A DNA stretch of 64,000 nt from Amycolatopsis sp. CA-128772. Its GTDB lineage: Bacteria > Actinomycetota > Actinomycetes > Mycobacteriales > Pseudonocardiaceae. The position numbers were made by a program, and so were the translations under genes. Of this stretch, positions 53,407 to 61,732 are shown piece by piece. Under the pieces are notes generated by a model that did no database searches, was not told where the DNA came from, and saw only the letters and a list, made by a program, of their open reading frames with translations. How positions within the stretch are numbered: the stretch's first letter is position 1; every line of letters begins with the position of its first letter. The stretch is from contig NZ_PPHG01000013.1 of NCBI RefSeq assembly GCF_002904295.1, positions 1 to 64,000 on the forward strand, given 5' to 3'.

Positions 53407-53922
53407 TCAGAGGCTCTCGAGCCAGCGGCGGGTCTCGCGCGGAGACCTCAGCCGGACGACGGCCGGGCCGGACGGCTCGGCCGCCCAGGCGCGGATGCGC
53501 GCCCGTTTGTTCGCGAACGACCTGAAGTGCCAGCGGATGATCGAGTCGGCGGAAAACACCTGGCGGAACGACTCGACGTTGCCGTTGCAGATCCGCTGAC
53601 GCGTCACCACCCGCACCAGCGTCCGGCGCACCAGGCGGCCCAGCGAAAGCCAGCGCGGGTAGTCGAGGCCGACGATCAGCTGCGTGCGCGGCAGCACGAT
53701 GTCCTGCCAGCTGCCGTAGACGGCGTCGAGGACCCAGCGCTCCTGCGCGCACACCTCGCCGATCCGGCGGCGCTGCTCGTCGTCGGGGGTCCCGACCCAG
53801 CCGGGGTTCCAGCAGATCTCGTCCGCGGCGTGGTGGGGCAGGCCGGTCCGCTCGGCGATCCGGGCCGCGAGCGTCGACTTGCCCGAGCCGGTCACGCCGA
53901 CGATGGCGATGCGGTCAGGCAT
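53407..53922 (-). CDS. FlaR/adenylate-kinase-like P-loop protein
   Basis: 171 residues. Walker A is IVGVTGSGKSTLAARIAE near residue 8. HHAADEICWNPGWVG and AQERWVLDAVYGSW follow, as in the FlaR/topology-modulation family of small P-loop kinases. The late LVRRTLVRVVTRQ basic helix acts like a lid. Start ATG overlaps the second Lrp gene's stop by 8 bp, so the two are coupled. Nucleotide substrate unknown. Confidence 0.85.
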   Translation of the reverse strand: MPDRIAIVGVTGSGKSTLAARIAERTGLPHHAADEICWNPGWVGTPDDEQRRRIGEVCAQERWVLDAVYGSWQDIVLPRTQLIVGLDYPRWLSLGRLVRRTLVRVVTRQRICNGNVESFRQVFSADSIIRWHFRSFANKRARIRAWAAEPSGPAVVRLRSPRETRRWLESL

Positions 53923-54379
53923 CGAGGTCACGGGCGGGCTCCCGGGGGCCGCGGAAGGGCAGGACCTGGCTGTAGACGAGGTTGGTGGTCGTGCTCCCGA
54001 ACTGGCACAGCTCGTCCACGGTGCGCTCGAGGTGGGCCATCGAGGCCGCGGCGATCTTGAGCGTGTAGCAGTCGTCGCCGGTGGTGCGCAGGCATTCGAG
54101 GATCTCGGCACGCTCCCCGAGCAGCTTGTGCAGCGGCTCGTGCCGGCTGCCCGGGTACTTGAGCCGGACCACGGCGAGCACCGGGTAGCCGGCCTTGCCG
54201 AGGTCGACCTCCGCGCGGTAGCCGGTGATCACGCCGGCCGCCTCGAGCCGCCGGAGCCGTTCGGTGGCCGCGGACGCGCTGAGGTTCACCCGGCGGCCCA
54301 GCTCGGTGAGCGGCAACCGGGCGTCGCGCTGGAGCTCGGCCAGGATGGCCCAGTCCGTCGGATCGAGACTCTCGGTCAT
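53915..54379 (-). CDS. Lrp/AsnC-family regulator, second
   Basis: 154 residues. HTH: DWAILAELQRDARLPLTELG with VNLSASAATERLRRLEAAGV. RAM domain: VVRLKYPGSRHEPLHKLL and CLRTTGDDCYTLKIAAAS. Different in sequence from the first Lrp protein 1 kb away. ATG 54379. Divergent from the LLM oxidoreductase operon (94-bp gap), which it may regulate; also coupled to the P-loop kinase. Confidence 0.9.
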   Translation of the reverse strand: MTESLDPTDWAILAELQRDARLPLTELGRRVNLSASAATERLRRLEAAGVITGYRAEVDLGKAGYPVLAVVRLKYPGSRHEPLHKLLGERAEILECLRTTGDDCYTLKIAAASMAHLERTVDELCQFGSTTTNLVYSQVLPFRGPREPARDLDA

Positions 54380-54460
54380 GGGCCGAAGATACCGTGGGAT
54401 CCACGGCCGGAGGCGCCGAACGCCGTGATCGTTCCCTTCCCGCCGGGGCCGTGGCGTCGA

Positions 54461-54466
54461 TAGCCT
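54461..54466 (+). promoter_or_regulatory. -10 box (TAGCCT) of the LLM-deaminase-trmO operon
   Basis: Ends 7 nt before GTG 54474. Confidence 0.5.
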
Positions 54467-54473
54467 TTCCGGC

Positions 54474-55313
54474 GTGAAGATCGGCGTGAACGTCCCCAAC
54501 TTCGGGCCCGGCACGGATCCGGGCGTCCTGCGCGCCTGGGCGCAGACGGTCGAGGGCCTCGGCTTCGACTTGCTGATGGTGTCCGACCACGTCGCCATCA
54601 CGCCGGACGTCGCCGGGCAGTACCCGGCGCCGTTCTACGAGCCGTTCACGACGTTGTCCTGGCTGGCCGGTGTGACGCAGCGGGTGCGGCTGGGCACCAC
54701 GGTGCTGGTGGTGCCGTACCGGCATCCCCTGCTGGTGGCGCGGATGGCGGCGAACCTCGACGCGCTCAGCGGCGGCCGGCTCGTGCTCGGTGCCGGGATC
54801 GGCTGGGCGAAGCAGGAATTCGAGGCGCTGGGCGTGCCGTTCGAACAGCGCGGCAAGCTCACCACCGAACACCTGCGGGCGATCCGCGCCGCGTGGGCCG
54901 ACCGCGACGACTACCGCGCGGGGCCGATCCCGCTCTGGCTCGGCGGGCACAGCGACGCGGGGCTGCGCCGCGCGATCGAGCTCGGCGACGCGTGGCACCC
55001 GCTGCGGCTGACGCCGGCCGGCTTCCGCGACGGGTTGGCGCGCCTGGAAAAGCTGGCCGGCGACCGGCCGGTGCCGGCCTTCGCGCCCCGGATCCTGCTG
55101 CGGGTGACCGGCGCCCCGGTGACCGGGCCGGACCGGCGTGCCGGGGAAGGCACGCTCGACCAGGTCCTCGGCGACCTGGCGCAGCTGCAGGCGCTGGGCG
55201 CGGACACCGTCGTGCTCGACCCGTTCGACTCGGACCCCGCCGAAACCCGCCACCCGGAGGTGGCGTGGCGTGACCTCGCGGCGGTGGCCGCATCCTGGAA
55301 GGAGAACCGGTGA
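54474..55313 (+). CDS. LLM-class (probably F420-dependent) oxidoreductase
   Basis: 279 residues, luciferase-like TIM barrel. KIGVNVPNFGPGTDPGVLRA at the N-terminus, FDLLMVSDHV, TTVLVVPYRHPLLVARMAANLD (two motifs) and GRLVLGAGIGWAKQEFEALG are typical of actinobacterial LLM enzymes, most of which use F420 rather than FMN. Substrate unknown. Its stop overlaps the deaminase GTG start (GTGA). Confidence 0.88.
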   Translation: MKIGVNVPNFGPGTDPGVLRAWAQTVEGLGFDLLMVSDHVAITPDVAGQYPAPFYEPFTTLSWLAGVTQRVRLGTTVLVVPYRHPLLVARMAANLDALSGGRLVLGAGIGWAKQEFEALGVPFEQRGKLTTEHLRAIRAAWADRDDYRAGPIPLWLGGHSDAGLRRAIELGDAWHPLRLTPAGFRDGLARLEKLAGDRPVPAFAPRILLRVTGAPVTGPDRRAGEGTLDQVLGDLAQLQALGADTVVLDPFDSDPAETRHPEVAWRDLAAVAASWKENR

Positions 55314-55738
55314 AGGACACCGAAGAAGCCCTGCTGCGGCGGGCGATCGAGCTGGCCCGCGAGGCACGCGAGGAACACGGCAACCCGCCGTTCGGCTCCC
55401 TGCTGGCCGACGCCGAAGGCAGGATCCTGGCCGAGGACCGCAACACGTCGTTGACGGACAACGACATCACGGCCCACCCGGAGCTGAAGCTGGCCCGCTG
55501 GGCGGCGCAGAACCTGGACCCGCAGACCGCGGCGGCCACCACGATGTTCACCAGCACCCAGCCGTGCGGCATGTGCACGGGCGCGATCGAGCGGTCCGGG
55601 CTCGGGCGGGTCGTGTACGCGTTGTCGACGGAACAGTTCCTGACGCTGCGCCCGCCCCTCACGTGGGGCGGGGCCGCGCTGGAGGGGCCGGCCCTGTTCG
55701 ACGAGGCGCGCGTACCGGTCGAGGGCTACTACCGGTGA
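55310..55738 (+). CDS. Nucleoside/guanine deaminase (cytidine deaminase-like fold)
   Basis: 142 residues. Zinc motifs: AHPELKLAR (HPE in place of the common HAE) and STQPCGMCTGAIE. The Glu proton shuttle and three zinc ligands are kept. NPPFGSLLADAEGRIL at the N-terminus fits guanine-deaminase-like members. Middle gene of a coupled three-gene operon; its stop overlaps the TrmO start. Confidence 0.88.
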   Translation: MKDTEEALLRRAIELAREAREEHGNPPFGSLLADAEGRILAEDRNTSLTDNDITAHPELKLARWAAQNLDPQTAAATTMFTSTQPCGMCTGAIERSGLGRVVYALSTEQFLTLRPPLTWGGAALEGPALFDEARVPVEGYYR

Positions 55739-56142
55739 CGACCTACCCCGTGCGGCCGGTGGGCCGGGTGGAGTCGCCCCTCGACCTCACCACGGCCCCG
55801 AAACAGGGCGACGAGGGCGCGCCACCGGCCCGCGTGGTGTTCGACCCGGAGTTCCACGCCGCGGCCGCCGACCTCCGGCCGGGAGATCGCCTGGTCCTCC
55901 TGACCTGGCTGCACGCAGCGGACCGCGGGGTCCAGGCGGTCCACCCCCGCGGCGACCGGGACCGGCCCCGGCAGGGCGTGTTCTCGACCCGCTCACCGGA
56001 CCGCCCGAACCCGATCGGCCTCCACACGGTCACGGTGACGGCGGTCGACGGCGCCACCCTCACGGTGAGCGGCCTGGAAGCCGTCGACGGCACACCGGTC
56101 CTCGACGCGAAACCGGTCCTCGGCGAGGTGGCCGAGCGCTGA
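55735..56142 (+). CDS. trmO: tRNA t6A37 N6-methyltransferase TrmO
   Basis: S-adenosylmethionine-dependent methylation of threonylcarbamoyl-A37 in Thr tRNA (TsaA/YaeB family). 135 residues, a single VirR/TsaA beta-barrel-like domain. The signature STRSPDRPNPIGLHTVTV is near 84. It lacks the C-terminal extension of the E. coli enzyme. GTG start lies in the deaminase stop. Its stop abuts that of the convergent dehydrogenase with no gap. Confidence 0.9.
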   Translation: MTTYPVRPVGRVESPLDLTTAPKQGDEGAPPARVVFDPEFHAAAADLRPGDRLVLLTWLHAADRGVQAVHPRGDRDRPRQGVFSTRSPDRPNPIGLHTVTVTAVDGATLTVSGLEAVDGTPVLDAKPVLGEVAER

Positions 56143-57909
56143 TCAGTAGTCCTTGAAGCCCTTCCCGGTCTTCCGGCCCAGCCGGCCGGCCGTGACGAGG
56201 TGCTCCAGCAGGGGCGCCGGCGCGAAGCCTTCCTCCCGGAACTCGTTGTACAGCGTCCGCTGGATGGCCAGCGACACGTCCAGGCCGACGACGTCCAGCA
56301 GCTCGAACGGGCCCATCGGCAGGCCGCAGCCCACCTTCATGGCCGTGTCGATGTCGTCCGCGCCCGCGTAGTGCGCCTCCAGCATCTTCACCGCGTCGTT
56401 GAGGTACGGGAACAGCAACGCGTTGACGATGAACCCCGCCCGGTCACCGCAGTGCACCGCGTGCTTGCCCACCGATGCGCAGACCGCGCTCGCCGTCGCC
56501 ACCACGTCGGGGGCGGTCGCGATCGTCGAGACCACCTCGACCAGCTTCATCACCGGGGCCGGGTTGAAGAAGTGGAGACCGACCACATCGGACGGCCGGG
56601 ACGTTGCGGCCGCGCACTCGATCACCGGCAGCGACGAGGTCGTCGTCGCCAGGACCGCGCCGGGGCGGACCACCTCGTCGAGGGCCGCGAACACCGCCTG
56701 CTTCACCGGCAGCTCCTCGGCCACCGCCTCGACGACCAGGTCGACGTCGGCGAGCGCCTCGAAATCCGTCACCGGGGTGATGCGTGCCAGGGCGGCGGCA
56801 GCGTCCTCTTCGGACAGCTTGCCCTTGACCACGGCCTTGTCGAGCGACTTCTTCACCTTCGCGACGGACGCCTGCGCCTTCTCCAGGCTCCGCGCCCGCA
56901 GCACGACGTCGAGGCCGCGCTTGGCGAACACCTCCGCGATCCCCGTGGCCATCGTCCCCGTGCCGACCACGCCCACGCGCGCCACCGGGCGCGGCGGAAC
57001 GTCGTCCACTGTGGACACGGCGCCGGACGGAACCACGGTGGGCGAATCCGGGGCGTCGTAGGTGTAGAAGCCGCGGCCGGTCTTGCGGCCGAGCAGGCCC
57101 GCCGTGATCATCTGCTTGAGCAAAGGGGCCGGCGCGTGCAGGCGGTTGCGGGACTGGTGGTACATCGTGTCGAGGATTTCGTTCGCGGTGTCCAGCCCGA
57201 TCAGGTCGAGCAGCGCGAGCGGGCCCATCGGGTAGCCACAGCCGAAGCGCATGGCGGCGTCGAGGTCCTCGCGCGTCGCGTAACGCTGCTCGTACATCCG
57301 CACCGCGTGGTTGAGGTAGCCGAACAGCAGCGCGTTGGCGATGAAGCCGGCCCGGTCGCCGATGACCACCGGCACCTTGCCCAGCCGCTCGGCGAACTCG
57401 ACCACCTCGGTGACCACGTCCGGCTCGGTCACCACCGTCTTCACGATCTCGACGAGCTTCTGCACCGGCGCCGGGTTGAAGAAGTGCATCCCGACGACCT
57501 TGCCGGGCCGTGCGGTGTGCACGCCGATCTCGGTGATCGACAGCGACGACGTGTTGGAGGCGAAGACGACCTCGGGCCGGGTGATCTTGTCCAGCTCGGC
57601 GAAGACGTCGGCCTTCGCCGCCAGGCTTTCCGGGATCGCCTCGATCACCAGGTCCACTTCGGACAGATCCGACAGCGACGTGCTGTAGCGGATCCGGCCC
57701 AGCAGCGCTTCGCGCCCGGTCGCGTCCAGCTTGCCGCCGGAGCGCGCCCGTTCGGTGGAGTGCTCGAGGTGCTCGCGGCCGCGGGCGACCCCGGCCTCGT
57801 CGAGCTCCACCGTGACGACGTCGAGCCCGCTGCGCGCGAGCACTTCGGCGATTCCGGAGCCCATGGTGCCCAGGCCGACCACACCGACCGTCGAGATTTC
57901 CCGCGCCAT
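56143..57909 (-). CDS. Tandem-duplicated 3-hydroxyacyl-CoA dehydrogenase
   Basis: 588 residues made of two full units. Unit 1, about 1-285: VVGLGTMGSGIAEVLARSGL, HFFNPAPVQKLVEIV and GYPMGPLALLDLIGLD. Unit 2, about 305-588: VVGTGTMATGIAEVFAKRGL, HFFNPAPVMKLVEVV and GLPMGPFELLDVVGLD. Both keep the NAD motif and the His in HFFNP, so both may be active in beta-oxidation or hydroxybutyryl-CoA oxidation. ATG 57909 has GGAGG 6 nt upstream. A recurring 13-bp motif (57004-57016) lies in the linker. Confidence 0.93.
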   Translation of the reverse strand: MAREISTVGVVGLGTMGSGIAEVLARSGLDVVTVELDEAGVARGREHLEHSTERARSGGKLDATGREALLGRIRYSTSLSDLSEVDLVIEAIPESLAAKADVFAELDKITRPEVVFASNTSSLSITEIGVHTARPGKVVGMHFFNPAPVQKLVEIVKTVVTEPDVVTEVVEFAERLGKVPVVIGDRAGFIANALLFGYLNHAVRMYEQRYATREDLDAAMRFGCGYPMGPLALLDLIGLDTANEILDTMYHQSRNRLHAPAPLLKQMITAGLLGRKTGRGFYTYDAPDSPTVVPSGAVSTVDDVPPRPVARVGVVGTGTMATGIAEVFAKRGLDVVLRARSLEKAQASVAKVKKSLDKAVVKGKLSEEDAAAALARITPVTDFEALADVDLVVEAVAEELPVKQAVFAALDEVVRPGAVLATTTSSLPVIECAAATSRPSDVVGLHFFNPAPVMKLVEVVSTIATAPDVVATASAVCASVGKHAVHCGDRAGFIVNALLFPYLNDAVKMLEAHYAGADDIDTAMKVGCGLPMGPFELLDVVGLDVSLAIQRTLYNEFREEGFAPAPLLEHLVTAGRLGRKTGKGFKDY

Positions 57910-57926
57910 CGAGGCCTCCAGAGATG

Positions 57927-57940
57927 TTACTCGCTGGTAA
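57927..57940. promoter_or_regulatory. Inverted repeat in the leader/promoter of the hydroxyacyl-CoA dehydrogenase
   Basis: TTAC-TCGCTG-GTAA, 17 bp before the start. The TTACTC half-site also appears in the operator candidate of the TetR-monooxygenase pair, suggesting a shared TetR-type regulator. Confidence 0.45.
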
Positions 57941-58029
57941 TTGGCCTCGATACTGCCACGCGGCACCGCCGCAAGCCCAGACGGAATCGAGTCAGTACCG
58001 CGCAAGTCACCCGGTCGGCGAGCCCCGCT

Positions 58030-58701
58030 TCACTCGCCGAAATTGCCGTCCACCAGCTCCTTCACCTTGTCCAGCGCGGCGGAAGCCTGCGGCCCGCTGG
58101 CCCGCACGCGGATCCGGTCGCCCTGCCGCGCACCGAGCGACATGAGGCCCAGCACGCTGTGGGCGTCGGCCTCCTGGTCGCCCAGGCGCACGGTGACGTC
58201 GGCGTCGAACGCGCTCAGCGAGCGCACCAGCAACCCGGCCGGCCGGGCGTGCAGCCCGACCTCGTTGCGCAGCTCCAGCTCGAGCTCGGCGCCGTCGGCG
58301 GCGGGCTCGGCCGGCTCCAGGTCCTCGGGCATCCCGGCGGCCGCGGCCGCCTCCGCCACCGCCTTGCGGTCCCCGCCCGCCTGCGCCGCGACCGCCGCCG
58401 CGATCGCGCCCTCGACCAGCGGGCCGTCCGCGACGATCGCGGCCGAGGGATCGGCCAGCGACTCGACCGCCAGCTCCGCGGTCATCTGCGCGCTGCCGAG
58501 GTCGTAGAGCAGCACGACGCCGTCGCCGCGGTCGGCACGCTGGGTGGCGGCGACGACGTCGTCGTAGACCGTGCCGATCGAGCCGTCGGAGAGGCCGCCC
58601 GCGGGCACGATGGTGACGTCCGGCGCCATCTGGGCGGCCAGCTCGGCCAGGCCTTCGGCGAGCTTCGCACTGTGCGACACGAGCACGATTCCCACGCTCA
58701 C
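58030..58701 (-). CDS. dhaM: DhaM-HPr fusion, phosphoryl donor of dihydroxyacetone kinase
   Basis: 223 residues. N-terminal EIIA-Man-like domain: VLVSHSAKLAEGLAEL with the phospho-His at residue 10 and VVLLYDLGSAQMTAELAVE. After an acidic linker (130-140) comes an HPr domain: NEVGLHARPAGLLVRS with the phospho-His near 153 and LMSLGARQGDRIRVRA. The EI domain found in E. coli DhaM is absent, so it must be charged by a separate EI. Start overlaps the dhaL stop by 4 bp. Confidence 0.93.
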   Translation of the reverse strand: MSVGIVLVSHSAKLAEGLAELAAQMAPDVTIVPAGGLSDGSIGTVYDDVVAATQRADRGDGVVLLYDLGSAQMTAELAVESLADPSAAIVADGPLVEGAIAAAVAAQAGGDRKAVAEAAAAAGMPEDLEPAEPAADGAELELELRNEVGLHARPAGLLVRSLSAFDADVTVRLGDQEADAHSVLGLMSLGARQGDRIRVRASGPQASAALDKVKELVDGNFGE

Positions 58702-59327
58702 CGGGCCGCCTCCGCGAACGCCCGCAGCAGCAGCGCCGACGACCGGGCGCCGGGATCCAGGTGCCCGACCGCGCGCTCGCCGAGGTAGGACGCCCGGCCC
58801 TTCCGCGGCACCAGGTCCACAGTGGACTCGGCGCCGGTGTCGGCCGCCTCGGCCGCCGCGGTCAGCACCGCGGCGACGTCCCCGCCGTCCGCGGCCGCCT
58901 TCTCCGCGGCCGACACCGCGGGGATCAGGGCGTCGACCATGGTCGCGTCGCCGCCGACGGCCTTGCCGCGCGCCTGGACGCCTTCGAGGCCGGCGCGCAG
59001 GGCCTCCAGCAGCGCCGGGACGTCGAGGTCCGCCGCGGTGCCCAGCTTGGCCGAGGCACGCAGGAAAGCCGTGCCGTACAACGGGCCAGCGGCCCCGCCG
59101 ACCTTGGAGATCAACGTCGTCGCGACGAGCTTCAGGACGCCGCCGGGCGTGTCCGGGACCGCGGAATCGAGCGCCGCGACGACGGCCGCGAAGCCGCGGT
59201 TGAGGTTCTCGCCGTGGTCGCCGTCGCCGATGGCGCGGTCGAGCTCGATCAGCTCCACGCGGTGCTCGGCGACCACCGCCGCGGCGGCGCGCACGGCCGC
59301 CGCGACCCCTTCGGCCGTGCAGGCCAT
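58698..59327 (-). CDS. dhaL: Dihydroxyacetone kinase subunit DhaL (ADP-binding)
   Basis: 209 residues. ELIELDRAIGDGDHGENLNR carries the Asp residues that hold Mg-ADP; KVGGAAGPLYGTAFLRAS and AVGGDATMVDALIPA follow. It keeps ADP as a bound cofactor rephosphorylated by DhaM. ATG 59327 shares one base with the dhaK stop (TGATG). It contains a perfect-arm copy of the 13-bp motif (58815-58827) in codons for STVD. Confidence 0.94.
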   Translation of the reverse strand: MACTAEGVAAAVRAAAAVVAEHRVELIELDRAIGDGDHGENLNRGFAAVVAALDSAVPDTPGGVLKLVATTLISKVGGAAGPLYGTAFLRASAKLGTAADLDVPALLEALRAGLEGVQARGKAVGGDATMVDALIPAVSAAEKAAADGGDVAAVLTAAAEAADTGAESTVDLVPRKGRASYLGERAVGHLDPGARSSALLLRAFAEAAR

Positions 59328-60328
59328 CAGAGCCCCCACCGCAGGGCCGCGGTGTTGACCGGCGCGTCCCAGAGCTCGGTCAGCTCGTCGTCCAGTTTGA
59401 GCAACGTCAGACTCATCCCCTGCATCTCGAGGCTGGTAATGTACGGGCCGACCAGCCGGCGCTCGACCACGATCCCACGGTCGGCCAGCAGCCGCTCGGC
59501 GATGCCGTGGGCCAGGTAGAGCTCGACCAGCGGGGTGCCGCCCATCGAGTTGGTGAACAGCAGCACGCGGTCACCGGAAGCGAACGGCAGGTCCGACACG
59601 ACCGCCTCGACCATCCGCGCCACCAGCGCGTCGGCCGGCTCGGCCGGAATCCGCTCGCGGCCGGGCTCGCCGTGGATGCCGATGCCGAACTCGATCTCGT
59701 TCTCGTCGAGGTCGAAGCTGGGGGTGCCGGCGTGCGGCACGGTCGGCGCGGTGAGCGCGACGCCGATCGAGCGAACCTGCCCGATCACCTTCTGCGCCAG
59801 CGCGGTCACGGCGTCGAGCGAGTCACCCCGCTCGGCGGCGGCGCCGGTGATCTTCTCCAGCAGCACCGTCCCGCCGACGCCGCGGCGGCCCGCGGTGTAC
59901 GTCGAGTCCTTGACCGCGACGTCGTCGTCGATCACGACGCTGCGCACCTCGAGGCCCTCGGCGGCGGCCAGTTCGGCGGCCGTCTCGAAGTTCAGCACGT
60001 CACCGGTGTAGTTCTTCACGATGAGCAGCGCGCCCGCGTCGCCGGTGGTGGCGGTGACCGCGGCCTGCACCGCGTCCGGCGTCGGCGAGGTGAACACCGC
60101 GCCCGGCACGGCGGCGGCGAGCATGCCCGGTCCGACGAAACCGCCGTGCAGCGGCTCGTGACCGGACCCGCCGCCGGAGATGACGGCGACCTTGCCCGCG
60201 ACCGGCGCGTCGGCTCTGAGCACGACAGCCGGGTCGTACTGGACGCGCAGGACGTCGGCGTGCGCGGCGGCGAGCCCCCGCAGCGACTCGGCGACCACGT
60301 TCGCCGGATCGTTGATGATCTTCTTCAC
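59327..60328 (-). CDS. dhaK: Dihydroxyacetone kinase subunit DhaK (substrate-binding)
   Basis: 333 residues. KKIINDPANVVAESLRGLA at the N-terminus, VISGGGSGHEPLHGGFVG and the covalent His in GIGIHGEPGRER near 216. GTG 60328 has GGAGG 5 nt upstream, better than GTG 60343. First gene of dhaK-dhaL-dhaM, a PTS-driven pathway feeding dihydroxyacetone into glycolysis. Confidence 0.95.
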   Translation of the reverse strand: MKKIINDPANVVAESLRGLAAAHADVLRVQYDPAVVLRADAPVAGKVAVISGGGSGHEPLHGGFVGPGMLAAAVPGAVFTSPTPDAVQAAVTATTGDAGALLIVKNYTGDVLNFETAAELAAAEGLEVRSVVIDDDVAVKDSTYTAGRRGVGGTVLLEKITGAAAERGDSLDAVTALAQKVIGQVRSIGVALTAPTVPHAGTPSFDLDENEIEFGIGIHGEPGRERIPAEPADALVARMVEAVVSDLPFASGDRVLLFTNSMGGTPLVELYLAHGIAERLLADRGIVVERRLVGPYITSLEMQGMSLTLLKLDDELTELWDAPVNTAALRWGL

Positions 60329-60395
60329 GGCAGCCTCCGGCACATCGGCGGGTGGGGTGCCCCCTTCCTACCTGTCCGCGCGGCCCGCCGCCAGA

Positions 60396-61385
60396 TCAGG
60401 GTTTGGGGAGCTTGGTGACGACGTTCTTCGCGACGGTCACGGCGTTGCCGCACGGATCGGCGGCGCTGTCGTCGTAACCCCGGAAGTCCACCTGGGCCAG
60501 TTCGACGTCGTCGCCCTGCCACGGCCGGTGCTGCCACTCGACCGTGCACCGGGAGTCGCCGCTCTGCTGTTTCTTGAACGCGGTCACCCCGTTGCCGAGG
60601 TCCACCTTGGAGTAACCGTCGCCGACGATCGGGGGCAGGCCCGGCCGGAACCCGACCGTCACCGCCGGGCCCCGGTCCCGCCACTCGCACGAGTGCAGTC
60701 CCGTGGGCGCGGCCTTCGCCGACGGCACGGCGGCGGTCACCACCGCGGTGTCGGCCATCGCGCACGGGTCGGCGGTCAGCACGGTGCCCGCCGGGGTCGG
60801 GTACTTCTCCGGCGAGTTGTGCACCTTCTGGACGACGGCCTCCACCAGCGCCTGCCCGGGGCGGCAGGGGTCGCCGGCGTAGGTGACCGTCACCGCGAAC
60901 GCCATGTCCGGGTTCAGCGCGGTCATCGCCGCGACGGCGCAGTCGGTGTCGCCGGTCTTGTTCACCCGCAGCGGCAGCCCGCCGGCCTGGCCGGTCGTCT
61001 TGTCGGCGTGGGGCAGCAGGGTGCCGCCGATCTCGAGTTCGAGCCGGATCTCCTTGCCGCCGGGGTCCTTCACCTTGTTGCGGCAGGTGTCGAAGGCGAT
61101 CGACGACGGCGACGGGTCGTCCTCGACCGTGCCGAGGCCCAGCGCCCCGAGGGCGTCCTTGGTCAGGAACTGGCACGGCTGGATGGTGCGAAGCACGCCG
61201 GCCGCCACCGCGGCGTCGGTGATCGGGCCGTCGGCGACCTGGCCGGTGCCGGCCGCCGCGGGCACCGTCGTCCGGGCGAAGTTGGACTTGCCGAGGTCCT
61301 GCCCGCACGCCGTCAGCGGCAGCGCGAACGCGGTGACCAGCAGGAACAACTTCAGGAACCGGCCGCGCCGGACGTCTGGGAACAC
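60396..61385 (-). CDS. Secreted lipoprotein, DUF3558-like
   Basis: 329 residues. Signal peptide FLKLFLLVTAFALPLTACGQ with lipobox LTAC. Two similar mature halves contain Cys pairs and DPC/PCQFL-type segments (RTIQPCQFLTKDALGALG; LTADPCAMADTAV), matching the actinobacterial DUF3558 pattern in duplicate. GTG 61385 is chosen from the signal-peptide position. Function unknown; probably surface exposed. Confidence 0.78.
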   Translation of the reverse strand: MFPDVRRGRFLKLFLLVTAFALPLTACGQDLGKSNFARTTVPAAAGTGQVADGPITDAAVAAGVLRTIQPCQFLTKDALGALGLGTVEDDPSPSSIAFDTCRNKVKDPGGKEIRLELEIGGTLLPHADKTTGQAGGLPLRVNKTGDTDCAVAAMTALNPDMAFAVTVTYAGDPCRPGQALVEAVVQKVHNSPEKYPTPAGTVLTADPCAMADTAVVTAAVPSAKAAPTGLHSCEWRDRGPAVTVGFRPGLPPIVGDGYSKVDLGNGVTAFKKQQSGDSRCTVEWQHRPWQGDDVELAQVDFRGYDDSAADPCGNAVTVAKNVVTKLPKP

Positions 61386-61432
61386 GCCGAGCACGGTAGC
61401 GGCCGGTGCGCGCCGGTGTCCGGACAACCCGG

Positions 61433-61723
61433 TTATTCGCCGGCGACGGCCGGTGTGTCGTCGCTCTCGGTCTCCGGCTCGGCCGGCACGACGAGCGGCC
61501 GGACCAGGGCCCAGGTGACGAACAGCGCGGCGACCACCAGCATGCCGATGCCGGCCCACAGGTTGATGTTGACGTCGGCCGACTTCTTGATCTCCTCGGC
61601 GGAGGTGAAGGCGATGCCCATCACGGTCAGGATGATGCCGTAGACGCCGATCAGCAGGGCGATGATCAGCCGGATGTCGAAGGCGCCGGCCTTGTGTGCG
61701 CGCGGCTGCGACTCGGTAGCCAT
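61433..61723 (-). CDS. Small two-helix membrane protein next to the symporter
   Basis: 96 residues: two membrane helices (IRLIIALLIGVYGIILTVMG; LWAGIGMLVVAALFVTWALV) and an acidic C-terminal tail. Lies 9 bp after the symporter stop, so it is co-transcribed. Similar small proteins accompany SSS symporters in actinobacteria, where an accessory role is assumed but not shown. Confidence 0.8.
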   Translation of the reverse strand: MATESQPRAHKAGAFDIRLIIALLIGVYGIILTVMGIAFTSAEEIKKSADVNINLWAGIGMLVVAALFVTWALVRPLVVPAEPETESDDTPAVAGE

Positions 61724-61732
61724 GCCGTCCTC

